Origin: Pantoea deleyi | Lineage (GTDB): Bacteria; Pseudomonadota; Gammaproteobacteria; Enterobacterales; Enterobacteriaceae | DNA length: 64,000 bases | Direction: 5' to 3' | NCBI RefSeq assembly: GCF_022647325.1 | Contig: NZ_CP071405.1 | Coordinates: 3,038,001-3,102,000, forward strand | Shown here: positions 22,492 to 32,008 of the stretch, piece by piece | Layout of the letters: every line of letters begins with the position of its first letter | How positions within the stretch are numbered: the first letter of the stretch is position 1 | Program-made: the position numbers and the translations under genes | The notes under the pieces: model-generated | The model's database searches: none | What the model was told of the DNA's origin: nothing | Seen by the model: only the letters and a program-made list of their open reading frames with translations

Positions 22492-22589
22492 TTCAGGGCC
22501 AGCGTCAATAAAGCCGGCGGCAACATTGCAAGCTGACGCGTTAGCGTACAAAATATAAGCTGTTGTGAACCACTACCGTTGTGAATCCC

Positions 22590-22820
22590 ATGAAAACATC
22601 ACGCCCCCGTCGTCCTGGTGGACGCTGGGTTTATTATCTTTTATATGATGGCATTCTGTGGCCCTGCCCCGTTCGCTGGGAGTGGGAGAGCAGCTATGGC
22701 GGCTGGTTACCCTTTTACTACACGCCAACCTTTGAATTTGTGGTGGGCGACCCGCGCAAGGCGTACCGGATTGCACGCAGCGATGTGCGCACCAGACGGC
22801 GCGAAGATGCCTGGGTGTAA
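22590..22820 (+). CDS. Hypothetical Trp/Tyr/Arg-rich small protein
   Basis: A 76-residue ORF, MKTSRPRRPGGRWVYYLLYDG..., rich in Trp, Tyr and Arg, with codon use that looks normal for this genome. There is no good ribosome-binding site, and a GTG 9 bp upstream is an alternative start. Not recognised. The opposite strand and another frame also have short ORFs here, so coding status is uncertain. Confidence 0.35.
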   Translation: MKTSRPRRPGGRWVYYLLYDGILWPCPVRWEWESSYGGWLPFYYTPTFEFVVGDPRKAYRIARSDVRTRRREDAWV

Positions 22821-22824
22821 CCCG

Positions 22825-22929
22825 CTATCTCCACGGCAGCCAGGAGGCCGTAAGCAGAAAGTGGACGGTCTCCAGTACGATAATCAGCATCAGTAGCCAC
22901 CCCAGCGTATGGCGGTCAATGCCCTTCAT
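22825..22929 (-). CDS. Putative 34-residue membrane microprotein
   Basis: From the ATG at 22929 the minus strand reads MKGIDRHTLGWLLMLIIVLE followed by TVHFLLTASWLPWR and a TAG stop. This is one hydrophobic helix (about residues 9-30) with charged ends, the form of a small single-pass membrane protein. The ribosome-binding site is poor. It is convergent with the preceding ORF. Confidence 0.45.
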   Translation of the reverse strand: MKGIDRHTLGWLLMLIIVLETVHFLLTASWLPWR

Positions 22930-23033
22930 GGCATCAGACCCGGATGGTCGCCGCCCGGCACAGCCGCAGCGACGCCCTGCCGATGCCCCTTTTCCCGCAC
23001 TTATCCGCCATCCGGTTTCCTCTCTGTCAGAAA

Positions 23034-23057
23034 GCGAAAATGCGCCCGAAGGCGCAT
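23034..23057 (-). terminator. Terminator downstream of osmC
   Basis: ATGCGCC-CGAA-GGCGCAT (23040-23057) with AAAA on its left. On the minus strand the 7-bp hairpin is followed by TTTTCGC. It lies about 75 bp after the osmC stop. Confidence 0.65.
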
Positions 23058-23130
23058 CTGTTCCGGTCCCCGACAGGACCGGTTATCCAGCGAATCACGC
23101 CGGGCCGCCCTGAGGCGACCGCAGCACCCG

Positions 23131-23559
23131 TCAGTTATTCAGGGTGTAATCCAGCGTAATTTCTGCGTTCAGCAACTGAGACACCGGGCAGCCCGCTTTG
23201 GCTTTATTGATAATCTCGTCAAAGGTGGACTCATCGATGCCTGGCAGAGAGACGGTGCTGGTCAGCGCAACTTTGGTGATGGCAAAGCCCTCGCCTTTCT
23301 TGTCCAGTGACACGTCAGCCGTGGTGTCGATGCTCTGCGGCGTGTGGCCTTCGTTACCCAGCATCAGCGACAGGGCCATAGAGAAGCAGGCCGCATGGGC
23401 TGCACCAATCAGCTCTTCCGGGTTGGTGCCTTTGCCACCCTCGAAACGGGTATTGAAACCATAGGGTTGCTGGCTCAGCACACCGCTCTCGGTGCTGACC
23501 GTGCCTTTGCCTTTGATGTCGCCTTCCCAGTGCGCTGAGCCTTTCTTATGAATGGTCAT
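23131..23559 (-). CDS. osmC: Osmotically inducible peroxiredoxin OsmC
   Basis: 142 residues, close to the 143 of E. coli OsmC. It reduces organic hydroperoxides using two reactive cysteines. The resolving/peroxidatic Cys are in AHAACFSMALS (about residue 59) and KAGCPVSQLL (about residue 125). The N-terminus MTIHKKGSAHWEGDIKGKGTVSTESG is typical. The start at 23559 matches the family; 23598 would add 13 unrelated residues. Confidence 0.94.
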   Translation of the reverse strand: MTIHKKGSAHWEGDIKGKGTVSTESGVLSQQPYGFNTRFEGGKGTNPEELIGAAHAACFSMALSLMLGNEGHTPQSIDTTADVSLDKKGEGFAITKVALTSTVSLPGIDESTFDEIINKAKAGCPVSQLLNAEITLDYTLNN

Positions 23560-23617
23560 GTCATTCCTCCTGTTGGTTAAGACACTAAGTATAGACAATA
23601 CATTCGCTTTCGCAGGC

Positions 23618-24805
23618 TCAGCTCACGGCGCGCGGACGGGAGGGCGCGAGCTGCGGGCTGAGTAACGCCTCCGCCTGCACCAGCGAGTCGCGGGTGATGT
23701 CACCAATCGATTTCGCGCCGGTAAGCGTCATGGCGACGCGCATCTCCTTCTCAATCAGGTTCAGCAGGTTCTCCACGCCGCGCTGACCGTGGGTCGCCAG
23801 CGCATAGATAAAGGCCCGTCCCAGCAGCACGCTGTCTGCACCCAGCGCGATCATCCGCACCACATCAAGCCCGTTACGGATGCCGCTGTCCGCCAGAATC
23901 GTGATGTCACCTTTGACGGCGTCGGCAATCGCCGGCAGCGCACGCGCCGAAGAGAGCACCCCATCCAGCTGGCGTCCGCCGTGGTTCGAAACCACGATGC
24001 CATCGGCGCCGAACCGCACCGCATCCCGCGCATCTTCCGGGTCGAGAATGCCTTTGATCACCATCGGCCCTTCCCAGAACTCGCGGATCCACTCCAGGTC
24101 GCGCCAGGAAATAGAGGGATCGAAGTTGTTTGCCAGCCAGCCGATATAATCTTCCAGCCCGGTAGGTTTGCCGAGATAAGTGGAGATGTTCCCCAGGTCG
24201 TGAGGTCGTCCCTGCAGCCCGACATCCAGCGCCCACTGCGGATGTGTCACCGCCTGCCAGTAGCGCCGCAGCGCCGCGTGCTGGCCGCTCATGCCGGAGT
24301 GTGCATCGCGATACCGTGCGCCCGGCGTTGGCATATCGACGGTAAACACCAGCGTCGTGCACCCGGCGGCTTTGGCGCGCTCCAGCGCGTTGCGCATGAA
24401 GCCACGGTCACGCAGTACATAAAGCTGAAACCACATCGGCCGTGAAATCTGCGGCGCAACCTCTTCGATCGGGCAGACCGAAACCGTCGACAGGGTAAAG
24501 GGAATGCCTTTGCGGTCGGCCGCACGCGCCGCCTGCACCTCACCGCGCCGGGCATACATCCCGCACAGGCCGACCGGCGCCAGTGCGACCGGCATCGACA
24601 GCGTTTCATTGAAGAGTCTGGTTTCCAGACTCAGCTCCGACATGTTCTTCAGGATACGCTGGCGCAGCGCCACATCAGAGAGGTCCTCCACGTTGCGGCG
24701 CAGGGTGTGCTCGGCATAGGCGCCGCCATCCAGATAGTGAAACAGGAACGGTGGCAGGATACGTTGCGCGGCAGCGCGATAGTCACTGGCAGCGGAGATA
24801 ATCAT
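23618..24805 (-). CDS. lldD: L-lactate dehydrogenase (quinone), FMN-dependent
   Basis: 395 residues. It oxidises L-lactate to pyruvate at the inner membrane and passes electrons to quinone. FMN-family motifs are visible: [10 protein letters not shown]-like N-terminus, [14 protein letters not shown], and the catalytic SNHGGRQLD with its His. The start codon overlaps the lldR stop by 1 bp (TGATG), so translation is probably coupled. Last gene of the lldPRD operon. Confidence 0.96.
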   Translation of the reverse strand: MIISAASDYRAAAQRILPPFLFHYLDGGAYAEHTLRRNVEDLSDVALRQRILKNMSELSLETRLFNETLSMPVALAPVGLCGMYARRGEVQAARAADRKGIPFTLSTVSVCPIEEVAPQISRPMWFQLYVLRDRGFMRNALERAKAAGCTTLVFTVDMPTPGARYRDAHSGMSGQHAALRRYWQAVTHPQWALDVGLQGRPHDLGNISTYLGKPTGLEDYIGWLANNFDPSISWRDLEWIREFWEGPMVIKGILDPEDARDAVRFGADGIVVSNHGGRQLDGVLSSARALPAIADAVKGDITILADSGIRNGLDVVRMIALGADSVLLGRAFIYALATHGQRGVENLLNLIEKEMRVAMTLTGAKSIGDITRDSLVQAEALLSPQLAPSRPRAVS

Positions 24806-25575
24806 CAGTCAGATTCCTCTGGGTTACGTGTATCGGTGTCGGGCAGGCGGGTGATGCGCGCCTGGCGCGCCTCATCTTCATGCAGACTTTTCAGGGTGGT
24901 GTGCACAAACCCCAGATGCTGCATCGCCGCCTGGCGGGCCGCATCGGCATCGCCCGCCAGGATGGCATCGAGCAGCGCCTGATGCTGTTCCGTGAGGCGG
25001 GCGAAGATCGCCGGCTGGGTATACATGCGCTGGCGGCTCTGCATCACCGATGACTGCAGCAGTTCAAAAAAGCCCCGCATGGTCTGCAGCAGCACCACAT
25101 TGTGCGACGCCTCGGCAATCGCCAGATGGAAGCGGACATCCGCCTGGGCGGCGAGGTCGGGGTCGTCACTCTCTTTCAGTTTCAGGGTGGCATCAAACGC
25201 GTACTGCAGCTTCTCTTTATCGGCATCGGTGGCGCGCAGTGCCGCATGCCAGGCGGTGCTGGCCTCGATGGCGTGGCGCGCCTCCAGAATGTCATAGCGG
25301 TAGTCGGGATCGTCCTGCAGCAGTTGACGAATCGGCTCGACGATGCGCTGTTCCGACCAGGGCGCCAGCTGCTGACGGATCCAGGTGCCGCCGCCGCGTC
25401 GGCTGACCAGCATCCCGCTGCTGATCAGCTGCTGTATTGCTTCCCGCAGCGAAGAGCGCGCCACCCCCAGCTCGGCAGAGAGCTGCCGCTCGGCGGGCAG
25501 GCGCATGCCCGGCTCAAGCTGATGTTCGGTAATGTAAGCGCGCAGGCGCTTTACAAGGGTGTCGGCACCGGTCAT
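24805..25575 (-). CDS. lldR: L-lactate-responsive regulator, GntR family (FadR subfamily)
   Basis: 256 residues from the ATG at 25575 (260 from an ATG at 25587). The N-terminal winged helix includes [23 protein letters not shown]; the C-terminal FCD domain has [22 protein letters not shown] and the metal-site [10 protein letters not shown]. LldR represses or activates lldPRD according to lactate. I prefer 25575 because it forms a TGA/ATG overlap with lldP, but both starts are in frame. Two operator-like sites lie upstream of lldP. Confidence 0.93.
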   Translation of the reverse strand: MTGADTLVKRLRAYITEHQLEPGMRLPAERQLSAELGVARSSLREAIQQLISSGMLVSRRGGGTWIRQQLAPWSEQRIVEPIRQLLQDDPDYRYDILEARHAIEASTAWHAALRATDADKEKLQYAFDATLKLKESDDPDLAAQADVRFHLAIAEASHNVVLLQTMRGFFELLQSSVMQSRQRMYTQPAIFARLTEQHQALLDAILAGDADAARQAAMQHLGFVHTTLKSLHEDEARQARITRLPDTDTRNPEESD

Positions 25576-27227
25576 GGGATCATCCACGGGAAGACGTAGG
25601 CCTGCAGCGTGGTAATCACCCCGACCATGCAGGTGAAAATCAGGCTGTGTTTCACGGTGAAACGGAACAGATCTGACTCCTTACCCACCAGGCCAACCGC
25701 CGCACAGGCGATGGCGATGGACTGCGGCGAGATCATCTTCCCGGTCACGCCACCGGTGGTGTTGGCCGCCACCAGCAGCACATCGTGCACCCCGATCTGC
25801 TGCGCGGTGGTGGCCTGCAGCGCGGCGAACAGCGCATTTGATGAGGTGTCCGATCCGGTCAGGAAGACGCCCAGCCAGCCCAGGAACGGCGAGAAGAAGG
25901 TAAAGGCGTGGCCGGTATGTGCCAGCGCCAGTGCCAGCGTAGCCGACAGGCCGGAGTAGTTAGAGATAAACGCAAAGGCCAGCACCATGCCAATGGAGTA
26001 GATAGGCAGCGCCAGCTCTTTCAGCGTCTCCCCGAAGGTCTGCAGGGCCGTCCTGGGCTTCATGCGCAGGAAGATCATCGCCATGACCGCCGCAATCAGG
26101 ATGGCAGTGCCGGTGGCGGAAACCAGATCCAGTTTATAGATCGCCGGATAGGGGGTGGCGCTGCCGACGACGGGTGGCATCCGCGCCACCAGCTCATTCA
26201 GCATCGGCACCGGCATCGCCAGCACCCAGTCATAGAGCGCGCCGCCTTTGGCAAACAGCGCCTTAAAGGGCGGAATGCTCCAGAGCGTGACGGTGGCGGT
26301 CAGAAACAGGAACGGCATCCAGGCGCGGATCACCTCTCCTGGCCGGTACTTCTTCACCGGCTGCAGGGCCGCATCCGGCTTCGCCCCGGCGTCTGCGAAG
26401 CGGAAAATGCGCACCGGCTTCCAGACCCGCAGGAACAGCGTCAGCGAAATCAGCGAGGCGAGCGACGAGATAATGTCGGGCAGTTCCGGGCCGAGGAAGT
26501 TAGAGCTGAGGAACTGGGCGATAGCGAAGGAGCCGCCAGCGACCATCACCGCAGGCCAGGTCTCTCTGACGCCGCGCCAGCCATCCATAATCGCCATAAT
26601 CCAGAACAGCACAATCAGGGTCAGCAGCGGCAGCTGCCGCCCGGCCATCTGGCCGATGGCAAAACTGTCCAGCCCGGTGACCTGCCCCGCCACAATAATC
26701 GGGATACCCATCGCGCCAAAGGCGACCGGCGCGGTGTTCACAATCAGGCAGAGACCGGCGGCGTAAAGCGGATTAAATCCCAGCCCGACCAGCAGCGCGG
26801 CGGTAATCGCCACCGGCGCACCAAAGCCTGCCGCCCCTTCCAGAAAGGCACCAAACGAGAAGCCGACAATCAGCATCTGCAGACGCTGATCGGGGGTAAT
26901 CGACAGGATGGAGGCGCGGATAATATCGAACTGGCCGGTTTTCACCGAGATCTTATAGACGAAGACCGCCGCGACAATTATCCAGGCAATCGGCCACAGT
27001 CCATAGAGAAAGCCATAGACCACGGCGGCCAGCGCCTGTGCCGCAGGCATCTGATAGAGGAACAGCGCCACCAGCAGCGCCAGCACCACGGTCGTGGTGG
27101 CAGCCAGGTAGCCTTTCATTTTGAGCTTAATCAGCGCAAAAAAGAAAAAGAGAATCGGGATCAGCGCGACCAGGCTTGAGAGCCAGATATTACCCAGCGG
27201 ATCGTAGTTTTGTTGCCAGATCTGCAT
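25572..27227 (-). CDS. lldP: L-lactate permease
   Basis: 551 residues with about 14 membrane segments, starting [19 protein letters not shown], as in LctP-family permeases. [20 protein letters not shown] and the C-terminal [14 protein letters not shown] are family signatures. It imports lactate with protons. GGAGATA lies just upstream of the ATG. First gene of the lldPRD operon, with operators at about 27306 and 27431. Confidence 0.96.
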   Translation of the reverse strand: MQIWQQNYDPLGNIWLSSLVALIPILFFFFALIKLKMKGYLAATTTVVLALLVALFLYQMPAAQALAAVVYGFLYGLWPIAWIIVAAVFVYKISVKTGQFDIIRASILSITPDQRLQMLIVGFSFGAFLEGAAGFGAPVAITAALLVGLGFNPLYAAGLCLIVNTAPVAFGAMGIPIIVAGQVTGLDSFAIGQMAGRQLPLLTLIVLFWIMAIMDGWRGVRETWPAVMVAGGSFAIAQFLSSNFLGPELPDIISSLASLISLTLFLRVWKPVRIFRFADAGAKPDAALQPVKKYRPGEVIRAWMPFLFLTATVTLWSIPPFKALFAKGGALYDWVLAMPVPMLNELVARMPPVVGSATPYPAIYKLDLVSATGTAILIAAVMAMIFLRMKPRTALQTFGETLKELALPIYSIGMVLAFAFISNYSGLSATLALALAHTGHAFTFFSPFLGWLGVFLTGSDTSSNALFAALQATTAQQIGVHDVLLVAANTTGGVTGKMISPQSIAIACAAVGLVGKESDLFRFTVKHSLIFTCMVGVITTLQAYVFPWMIP

Positions 27228-27298
27228 GCCATTATCTCCAGAGGAAGAGAGGTGACGTGGAACGCAGCCGCAGGCGCTGCATACCCCTGCCCCGACAG

Positions 27299-27313
27299 AT
27301 TGGTCTGACCAAA
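27299..27313 (-). promoter_or_regulatory. LldR operator, promoter-proximal site
   Basis: ATTGGTCTGACCAAA contains TGGTCTGACCA, the TGGT-NNN-ACCA palindrome of LldR/PdhR-type sites. It lies in the lldP leader, 72 bp before the start codon. Confidence 0.8.
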
Positions 27314-27423
27314 ACTGCGTTTCCGGGGCTTATGGCAACAGATAGTTAATGTATTGTTAACCCATAGCAACAGAAGTTGCGCGTATTTTCCGGTTGTGTG
27401 AACCAGGGAAAAATATCGCCGGG

Positions 27424-27438
27424 ATTGGTCCGACCAAA
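27424..27438 (-). promoter_or_regulatory. LldR operator, upstream site
   Basis: ATTGGTCCGACCAAA with core TGGTCCGACCA centred at 27431, 125 bp from the centre of the proximal site. It abuts the stop codon of the upstream transporter gene. The pair recalls the two-operator layout of E. coli lldPRD (O1 and O2), where looping has been proposed. Confidence 0.8.
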
Positions 27439-27439
27439 A

Positions 27440-28609
27440 TCAGCGATTCACCTCCGGAAAGGCGGACTGATAGCTGCGCGGATGGAATCGCAGATTCAGC
27501 GCAATCAGCAGCAGCGTCACCGCCGCCTGCAGCAGCCAGATGCTGGCGAAAGCTCCGGTGAGCACATGGAGCTGTCCGGCGATAAAGGGCATGCTGCCCG
27601 CGATAATAAACCCGACACCCTGCATGAATGCCACCAGCCGCGCCCCCGCCTGCGGCTGTTCCAGGTGGTCCAGTGCCAGCACAAGCGCCAGCGGAAACGC
27701 GCCGCCCAATCCGAAACCCGCTACACCCGCCCAGAGCCAGGGGGCGAGCTGCGGCGCAGACAGGAAGCCGAGCATCCCGCCGAACTGCATCGCCAGCGTC
27801 AGCAGCAGCAGCGGACGACGATCGCGCCCTTTTGCCAGCAGCGGCAGCAGCAACGCACCGCTAACCTGACAGCCGATCATCATGCCGAGCAGGGATCCGC
27901 CCGCCTGGGCGCTCCAGCCGAGCTGATGGTAAAAATCGGGCAGCCAGGCCACGCAGATGGCATAGCCGCCGTTGACCAGCCCAAAGCTCAGCGCCAGCGT
28001 CCAGGCCCGGGTTTTGCGCCACAGCGCCGGCAGTGCGACCTCTTCTGTCCGGGCGACCGGTGCAGAGGGGATAAACAGCCAGAGCAGGATCGCCAGCATC
28101 ACCGGCACGGCCCAGCTGCTCAGCGCGCCCTGCCAGCCAAGCAGGCTGTTCAGCCACGGCGAAAGGGCGGCGCCTATGCCGCCGCCGCCCATCAGCGCGG
28201 CGGCCCAGAGGCCGGTGACACCGGCGCTGCGACGGCCAAAACGCTGACGAATCCATCCCGGCATCGCCATCTGCACGATGCCAATTCCCGCCCCGCCCGG
28301 CACGGTACTCAGCACCAGCCCATATCCATCGCCGATCCATCCGCGACTCATCAGCGCCAGCAGCAGCAGCCCTGACCCGACGGTCAGCAGTTTACGCACG
28401 CTGAAGCGCTGCATCAGCGGCGCACTGACCAGCGCAATCACGCCCATCATCATCATCGGCAGCGCGGGCAGCAGCGAGGCCGCCAGGGGTGACAGGCCGA
28501 TGCTCTGCCGCAGCAGATCCAGCAGCGGACTGACCGAGGTCATCAGCGGGCGCATATTCAGCCCGGCCAGCACCAGCGCTGCCAGCAGCAGGTTGTTCTC
28601 TCTGTTCAT
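27440..28609 (-). CDS. CynX/NimT-family MFS transporter
   Basis: 389 residues with about 12 membrane segments. The start MNRENNLLLAALVLAGLNMRPLMTSVSPLL has the NxRP motif typical of the CynX/NimT group (cyanate-operon transporter CynX, 2-nitroimidazole exporter NimT). GGLNGGYAI-like FGLVNGGYAI is also present. The start at 28609 was chosen by family N-terminus; the frame stays open far upstream, antisense to the LysR gene. It is divergent from that LysR regulator, which probably controls it. Substrate unknown. Confidence 0.84.
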   Translation of the reverse strand: MNRENNLLLAALVLAGLNMRPLMTSVSPLLDLLRQSIGLSPLAASLLPALPMMMMGVIALVSAPLMQRFSVRKLLTVGSGLLLLALMSRGWIGDGYGLVLSTVPGGAGIGIVQMAMPGWIRQRFGRRSAGVTGLWAAALMGGGGIGAALSPWLNSLLGWQGALSSWAVPVMLAILLWLFIPSAPVARTEEVALPALWRKTRAWTLALSFGLVNGGYAICVAWLPDFYHQLGWSAQAGGSLLGMMIGCQVSGALLLPLLAKGRDRRPLLLLTLAMQFGGMLGFLSAPQLAPWLWAGVAGFGLGGAFPLALVLALDHLEQPQAGARLVAFMQGVGFIIAGSMPFIAGQLHVLTGAFASIWLLQAAVTLLLIALNLRFHPRSYQSAFPEVNR

Positions 28610-28696
28610 CTGAGATCCACACAGTTTAAAGTTGCCAGCCTGACAGCAGTCGCTACTATCTGGAAATGAAATATCACTCTGCCAGGTAGTGGAAAA

Positions 28697-29557
28697 ATGA
28701 ATCGTCAGCCGATGTTTACGCCACAGCAGCTGCTCAGCTTTGTGGCGGTGTGTGAAACCGCCAGTTTTACCCGCGCCGCCGACCGGGTCCATCTGTCGCA
28801 GTCCACCGTCAGCCAGCAGGTGCGAAGGCTGGAGGAGATGGTCGGTAAAGCACTGCTGGTGCGCTCCTCGCATCAGGTGCAGATCACCGAAGAGGGCGAG
28901 AAGCTGCTGGGCTATGCCCGCCGGATTATTGCCCTGAACGGGGAGGCGCATGACGTGCTGAGTGACCAGTGGCGCGACGGCGTGCTGCGGCTCGGGGTGC
29001 CGGAAGATTTTGCCGCCCCCACCGCCGACCTGCTGGCGCACTTCAGTCGCGCCCATCCGCAGCTGCGGCTGGATGTGATGAGCGGAATGCAGGTGGAGCT
29101 GCGCCGCGCCTGGCAGCGGGAAGAGCTGGATATCATGCTGATCAAGCAGCCCTACGGCGAGCGGCCGCTGGCGTCGCGTCCCGAGCCGCTGCTGTGGCTC
29201 GACAGCGCAGCCTGGCCTTGCTTTGAGCAGACGCCGGTGCCGCTGGTGCTGTTTCCGCAGCAGGGACTCTATCGCGATGAGGTCTGTCAGACGCTCGACG
29301 CCCTGGGGCGCAGCTGGCGCATTGGTTACAGCAGCGCCAGCCTGGTTGCGCTGGCCGCGGCCAGTGCGCAGGGGCTGGGCCTGACCTTGCTGCCTGCCAG
29401 CTGTCGCCTGCCGCAGCATCGGGTGCTGGGCAGTGAACAGGGGCTGCCGGTGATCGATACCTTCGAACTGGCCCTCTTCTGTCGTCATCCCCGGGATCCG
29501 CTGCAGCGCGAGCTGGCGGAGTCGCTGGCAGCGTTCGGTCAGCTGCGCTGGCAGTGA
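28697..29557 (+). CDS. LysR-family transcriptional regulator
   Basis: 286 residues. The N-terminal winged helix is clear: FVAVCETASFTRAADRVHLSQSTVSQQVRRLEEMVGKALLVRS (about residues 15-57). The substrate-binding domain follows and has LGVPEDFAAPTADLLAHF and a late GLGLTLLPAS. It resembles the LrhA/YneJ side of the family. It is divergent from the CynX/NimT-type transporter across an 87-bp intergenic region, the usual arrangement for a LysR regulator and its target. Confidence 0.88.
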   Translation: MNRQPMFTPQQLLSFVAVCETASFTRAADRVHLSQSTVSQQVRRLEEMVGKALLVRSSHQVQITEEGEKLLGYARRIIALNGEAHDVLSDQWRDGVLRLGVPEDFAAPTADLLAHFSRAHPQLRLDVMSGMQVELRRAWQREELDIMLIKQPYGERPLASRPEPLLWLDSAAWPCFEQTPVPLVLFPQQGLYRDEVCQTLDALGRSWRIGYSSASLVALAAASAQGLGLTLLPASCRLPQHRVLGSEQGLPVIDTFELALFCRHPRDPLQRELAESLAAFGQLRWQ

Positions 29558-29647
29558 GCGATCGAATAGCCGTCAGTGGAAAATAGCGCAGCAGAGTTAA
29601 CCGCCGTTTGTCAGAGTAAAATCTTGTTCACTTTGCAGGAGCCTCTG

Positions 29648-31039
29648 ATGCCGATTACCTCTTCACCCAGTCGCCGTGATTTCCTTGGACAAAGCGTTCG
29701 CTGGACCGCCGCAGGCGGCCTGCTGGCAGCCGGTCTCGGCCAGGCCAGCGCCGCGACCGCCTCCTCATCGCCCGCCGCCGGACCCGATCACCCCGCTGCC
29801 GCCCTGCCGCGTCAGGATCACTATCTGCTGCGCAACGTGCGGCTGGAGGAGGGCTTTATCCGCGAGGATGATGAGATTGTGGCGACCCGGACAGGGCTTT
29901 ACGACATCAGCGTGCGCGACGGCAACATTGACCAGCTGACCGCCGCAGGCCAGGGCGATCGGTCGCTGCCCTCCTGGGATGCGCAGAATGCGCTGCTGCT
30001 GCCGGCAACCCAGGATATGCACATCCATCTGGATAAGACCTTCTATGGCGGTCCGTGGCAGGCGCCGCGTCCGCGTCAGGGCAAAACCATTATGGATATG
30101 ATCGCACGCGAACAGGTGCTGATCCCGCAACTGCTGCCCCATTCTCAGGCGCGCGCCGAAGCCCTGATCGCCCTGCTGCACGCCAAGGGTACCACCCGCG
30201 CCCGCAGCCACTGCAACATCGACCCGGTCAGCGGCCTGCAGAGCCTGGAACATCTGCAGGCCGCCCTGGCCCGGCATCCCGATTTTCCCTGCGAGATCGT
30301 GGCGTTTCCGCAGCACGGCCTGCTGCACTCTCAGGTCGACGGGCTGATGCGCGAAGCGATGCAGCGGGGCGTCGGGTATGTCGGCGGGCTGGATCCGACT
30401 AACGTTGATGGCGCGATGGAGAAATCACTGGATGCGATGTTTCAGATTGCGCTCGACTATCAGCGCGGCGTCGACATCCATCTGCATGAAACCTCTCCGG
30501 CGGGCGTGGCGGCGATTCACTACATGATTGATACCGTCGCGAAGAACCCGCAGCTGAAAGGCAGAGTCACGCTCAGCCACGGTTTTGCTCTGGCGACCCT
30601 GAACGGCGCGGCGCTGGATAAGATGATTGAGGGGCTGGCGGAGCAGCAGTTCAGCGTCGCCTCGACGCTGCCCATCGGCAAACTCACGATGCCAATACCG
30701 CAGCTGCAGGCGGCCGGGGTGAAGGTGATGACCGGCACCGACAGCGTAATCGACCACTGGTCGCCTTTCGGAACCGGCAGCATGCTGGAAAAGGCAAATC
30801 TCTATGCGCAGCTCTATCGCGGATCGGATGAGTTTTCGCTGTCGCGGGCGCTGGCTATCGCGACGGATGACCGGCTGCCGCTGTCGGCGCAGGGAGAACG
30901 CCAGTGGCCCACGCCGGGTGATGAGGCGAGCATGATGCTGGTCTCTGCCAGCTGTTCAGCCGAAGCCGTGGCGCGCATTTCGCCGGTAATCGCGACCTTC
31001 TCGCGGGGTAAACCGGTATTTGCGCTGACCCCAGCCTGA
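29648..31039 (+). CDS. Tat-exported amidohydrolase (cytosine-deaminase-like)
   Basis: 463 residues. The N-terminus SRRDFLGQSVRWTAAGGLLA contains a twin-arginine motif (SRRDFLG) plus a hydrophobic stretch, so the protein is likely folded before export to the periplasm. The amidohydrolase metal ligands are visible as DMHIHLDKT, then a HCN in RARSHCNID, HLHE, SHGFAL and TDSVIDHW, the pattern of cytosine deaminase and related TIM-barrel hydrolases. The start at 29648 has CAGGAG (29637-29642) upstream. A periplasmic amidohydrolase of this type is unusual; the substrate is unknown. It follows the LysR gene in the same direction after 90 bp. Confidence 0.82.
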   Translation: MPITSSPSRRDFLGQSVRWTAAGGLLAAGLGQASAATASSSPAAGPDHPAAALPRQDHYLLRNVRLEEGFIREDDEIVATRTGLYDISVRDGNIDQLTAAGQGDRSLPSWDAQNALLLPATQDMHIHLDKTFYGGPWQAPRPRQGKTIMDMIAREQVLIPQLLPHSQARAEALIALLHAKGTTRARSHCNIDPVSGLQSLEHLQAALARHPDFPCEIVAFPQHGLLHSQVDGLMREAMQRGVGYVGGLDPTNVDGAMEKSLDAMFQIALDYQRGVDIHLHETSPAGVAAIHYMIDTVAKNPQLKGRVTLSHGFALATLNGAALDKMIEGLAEQQFSVASTLPIGKLTMPIPQLQAAGVKVMTGTDSVIDHWSPFGTGSMLEKANLYAQLYRGSDEFSLSRALAIATDDRLPLSAQGERQWPTPGDEASMMLVSASCSAEAVARISPVIATFSRGKPVFALTPA

Positions 31040-31068
31040 GACGCCACAGTCGGCTCCCCTGCGTAAAA

Positions 31069-31930
31069 TGAGGGGAGCCATCGGTTCCACAGCGGCAATC
31101 ACACCAGACACCGTATCTGCCGCCCACGGCTCAGGTACGTAAAGCGAGGGGAGTCTGCACCTGGAGCAAAGCATCGCGGGCCAGGGAAGGCCCGCGCTGA
31201 GCCCGCCACGGATGGCGCGGTTGCGTCTTTGCGTAAGGTGCAGGCGCCCTGAGCCGCCACCGGTTCCACAGCGGCAATCCCGCCCATCGCTCCGTCCCTG
31301 CCCCTACGGCTCCGGCACCTGAAGCGAGGGGAGCCTGCACCTGGAGCAAAGCATCGCGGGCCAGGGAAGGCCCGCGCTGAGCCCGCCACGGATGGCGCGG
31401 TTGCGTCTTTGCGTAAGGTGCAGGCGCCCTGAGCCGCCACCGGTTCCGCAGCGGCAATCCCGCCCTTCGCTCCGTTTCTGCCACCCACGGCTCCGGCATC
31501 TGAAGCGAGGGGAGCCTGCACCTGAAGCAAAGCATCGCGGGCCAGGGAAGGCCCGCGCTGAGCCCGCCACGGATGGCGCGGTTGCGTCTTTGCGTAAGGT
31601 GCAGGCGCCCTGAGCCGCCACCGGTTCCGCAGCGGCAATCCCGCCCGTCGCTCCGTTTCTGCCACCCACGGCTCCGGCATCTGAAGCGAGGGGAGCCTGC
31701 ACCTGGAGCAAAGCATCGAGGGCCAGGGAAGGCCCGCGCTGAGCCCGCCACGGATGGCGCAGTTGCGTCTTTGCGTAAGGTGCAGGCGCCCTGAGCCGCC
31801 ATCGGTTCCACAGCGGCAATCCCGCCCGTCGCTCCGTCCCTTCCCCAACGGCCCCGGCACCTGAAGCGAGGGGAGCCTGTACCTGCCCCACAGCGGCAAT
31901 CTCACACCAGACTCCGGCCCTGCCGCCAAC
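31069..31930. repeat. Tandem array of a ~181-bp structured repeat
   Basis: Four near-identical head-to-tail units begin at 31142, 31322, 31503 and 31684 (lengths 180, 181, 181 and 180), with a fifth start at 31864 that breaks off and a shortened unit before the first (31069-31141). Each unit has a perfect 8-bp hairpin, CGCGGGCC-AGGGAA-GGCCCGCG (for example 31355-31376), enclosed by CCTGCACC and its complement GGTGCAGG 75 nt later (31334-31341 with 31417-31424). Units differ by a few substitutions, mostly in the spacer near the unit end. Lengths are not multiples of three, so minus-strand ORFs across it shift frame each unit and are not credible genes. I do not recognise the family. Confidence 0.9.
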
Positions 31931-31959
31931 GCAGCACAACGCTTCCCCAGCCAGAAACA

Positions 31960-31986
31960 GCAGAGCCTCCCTTCGGGAGGCTCTGC
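31960..31986. terminator. Strong hairpin terminator downstream of the 72-residue gene
   Basis: A perfect 12-bp stem GCAGAGCCTCCC/GGGAGGCTCTGC with a TTC loop. The tails are GCATTTATC on the plus strand and TGTTTCTGG on the minus strand, so it probably serves the minus-strand gene ending at 32009 and may insulate the repeat array. Confidence 0.7.
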
Positions 31987-32008
31987 ATTTATCTGAGCGC
32001 AGAATGCA

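Noticed and set aside
31099-31939. Three long overlapping minus-strand ORFs (211-276 codons) with repeated peptides
   Set aside because: They are open only because the GC-rich 180/181-bp repeat lacks stop codons; the frame shifts at each unit, and no start signal or family match exists.
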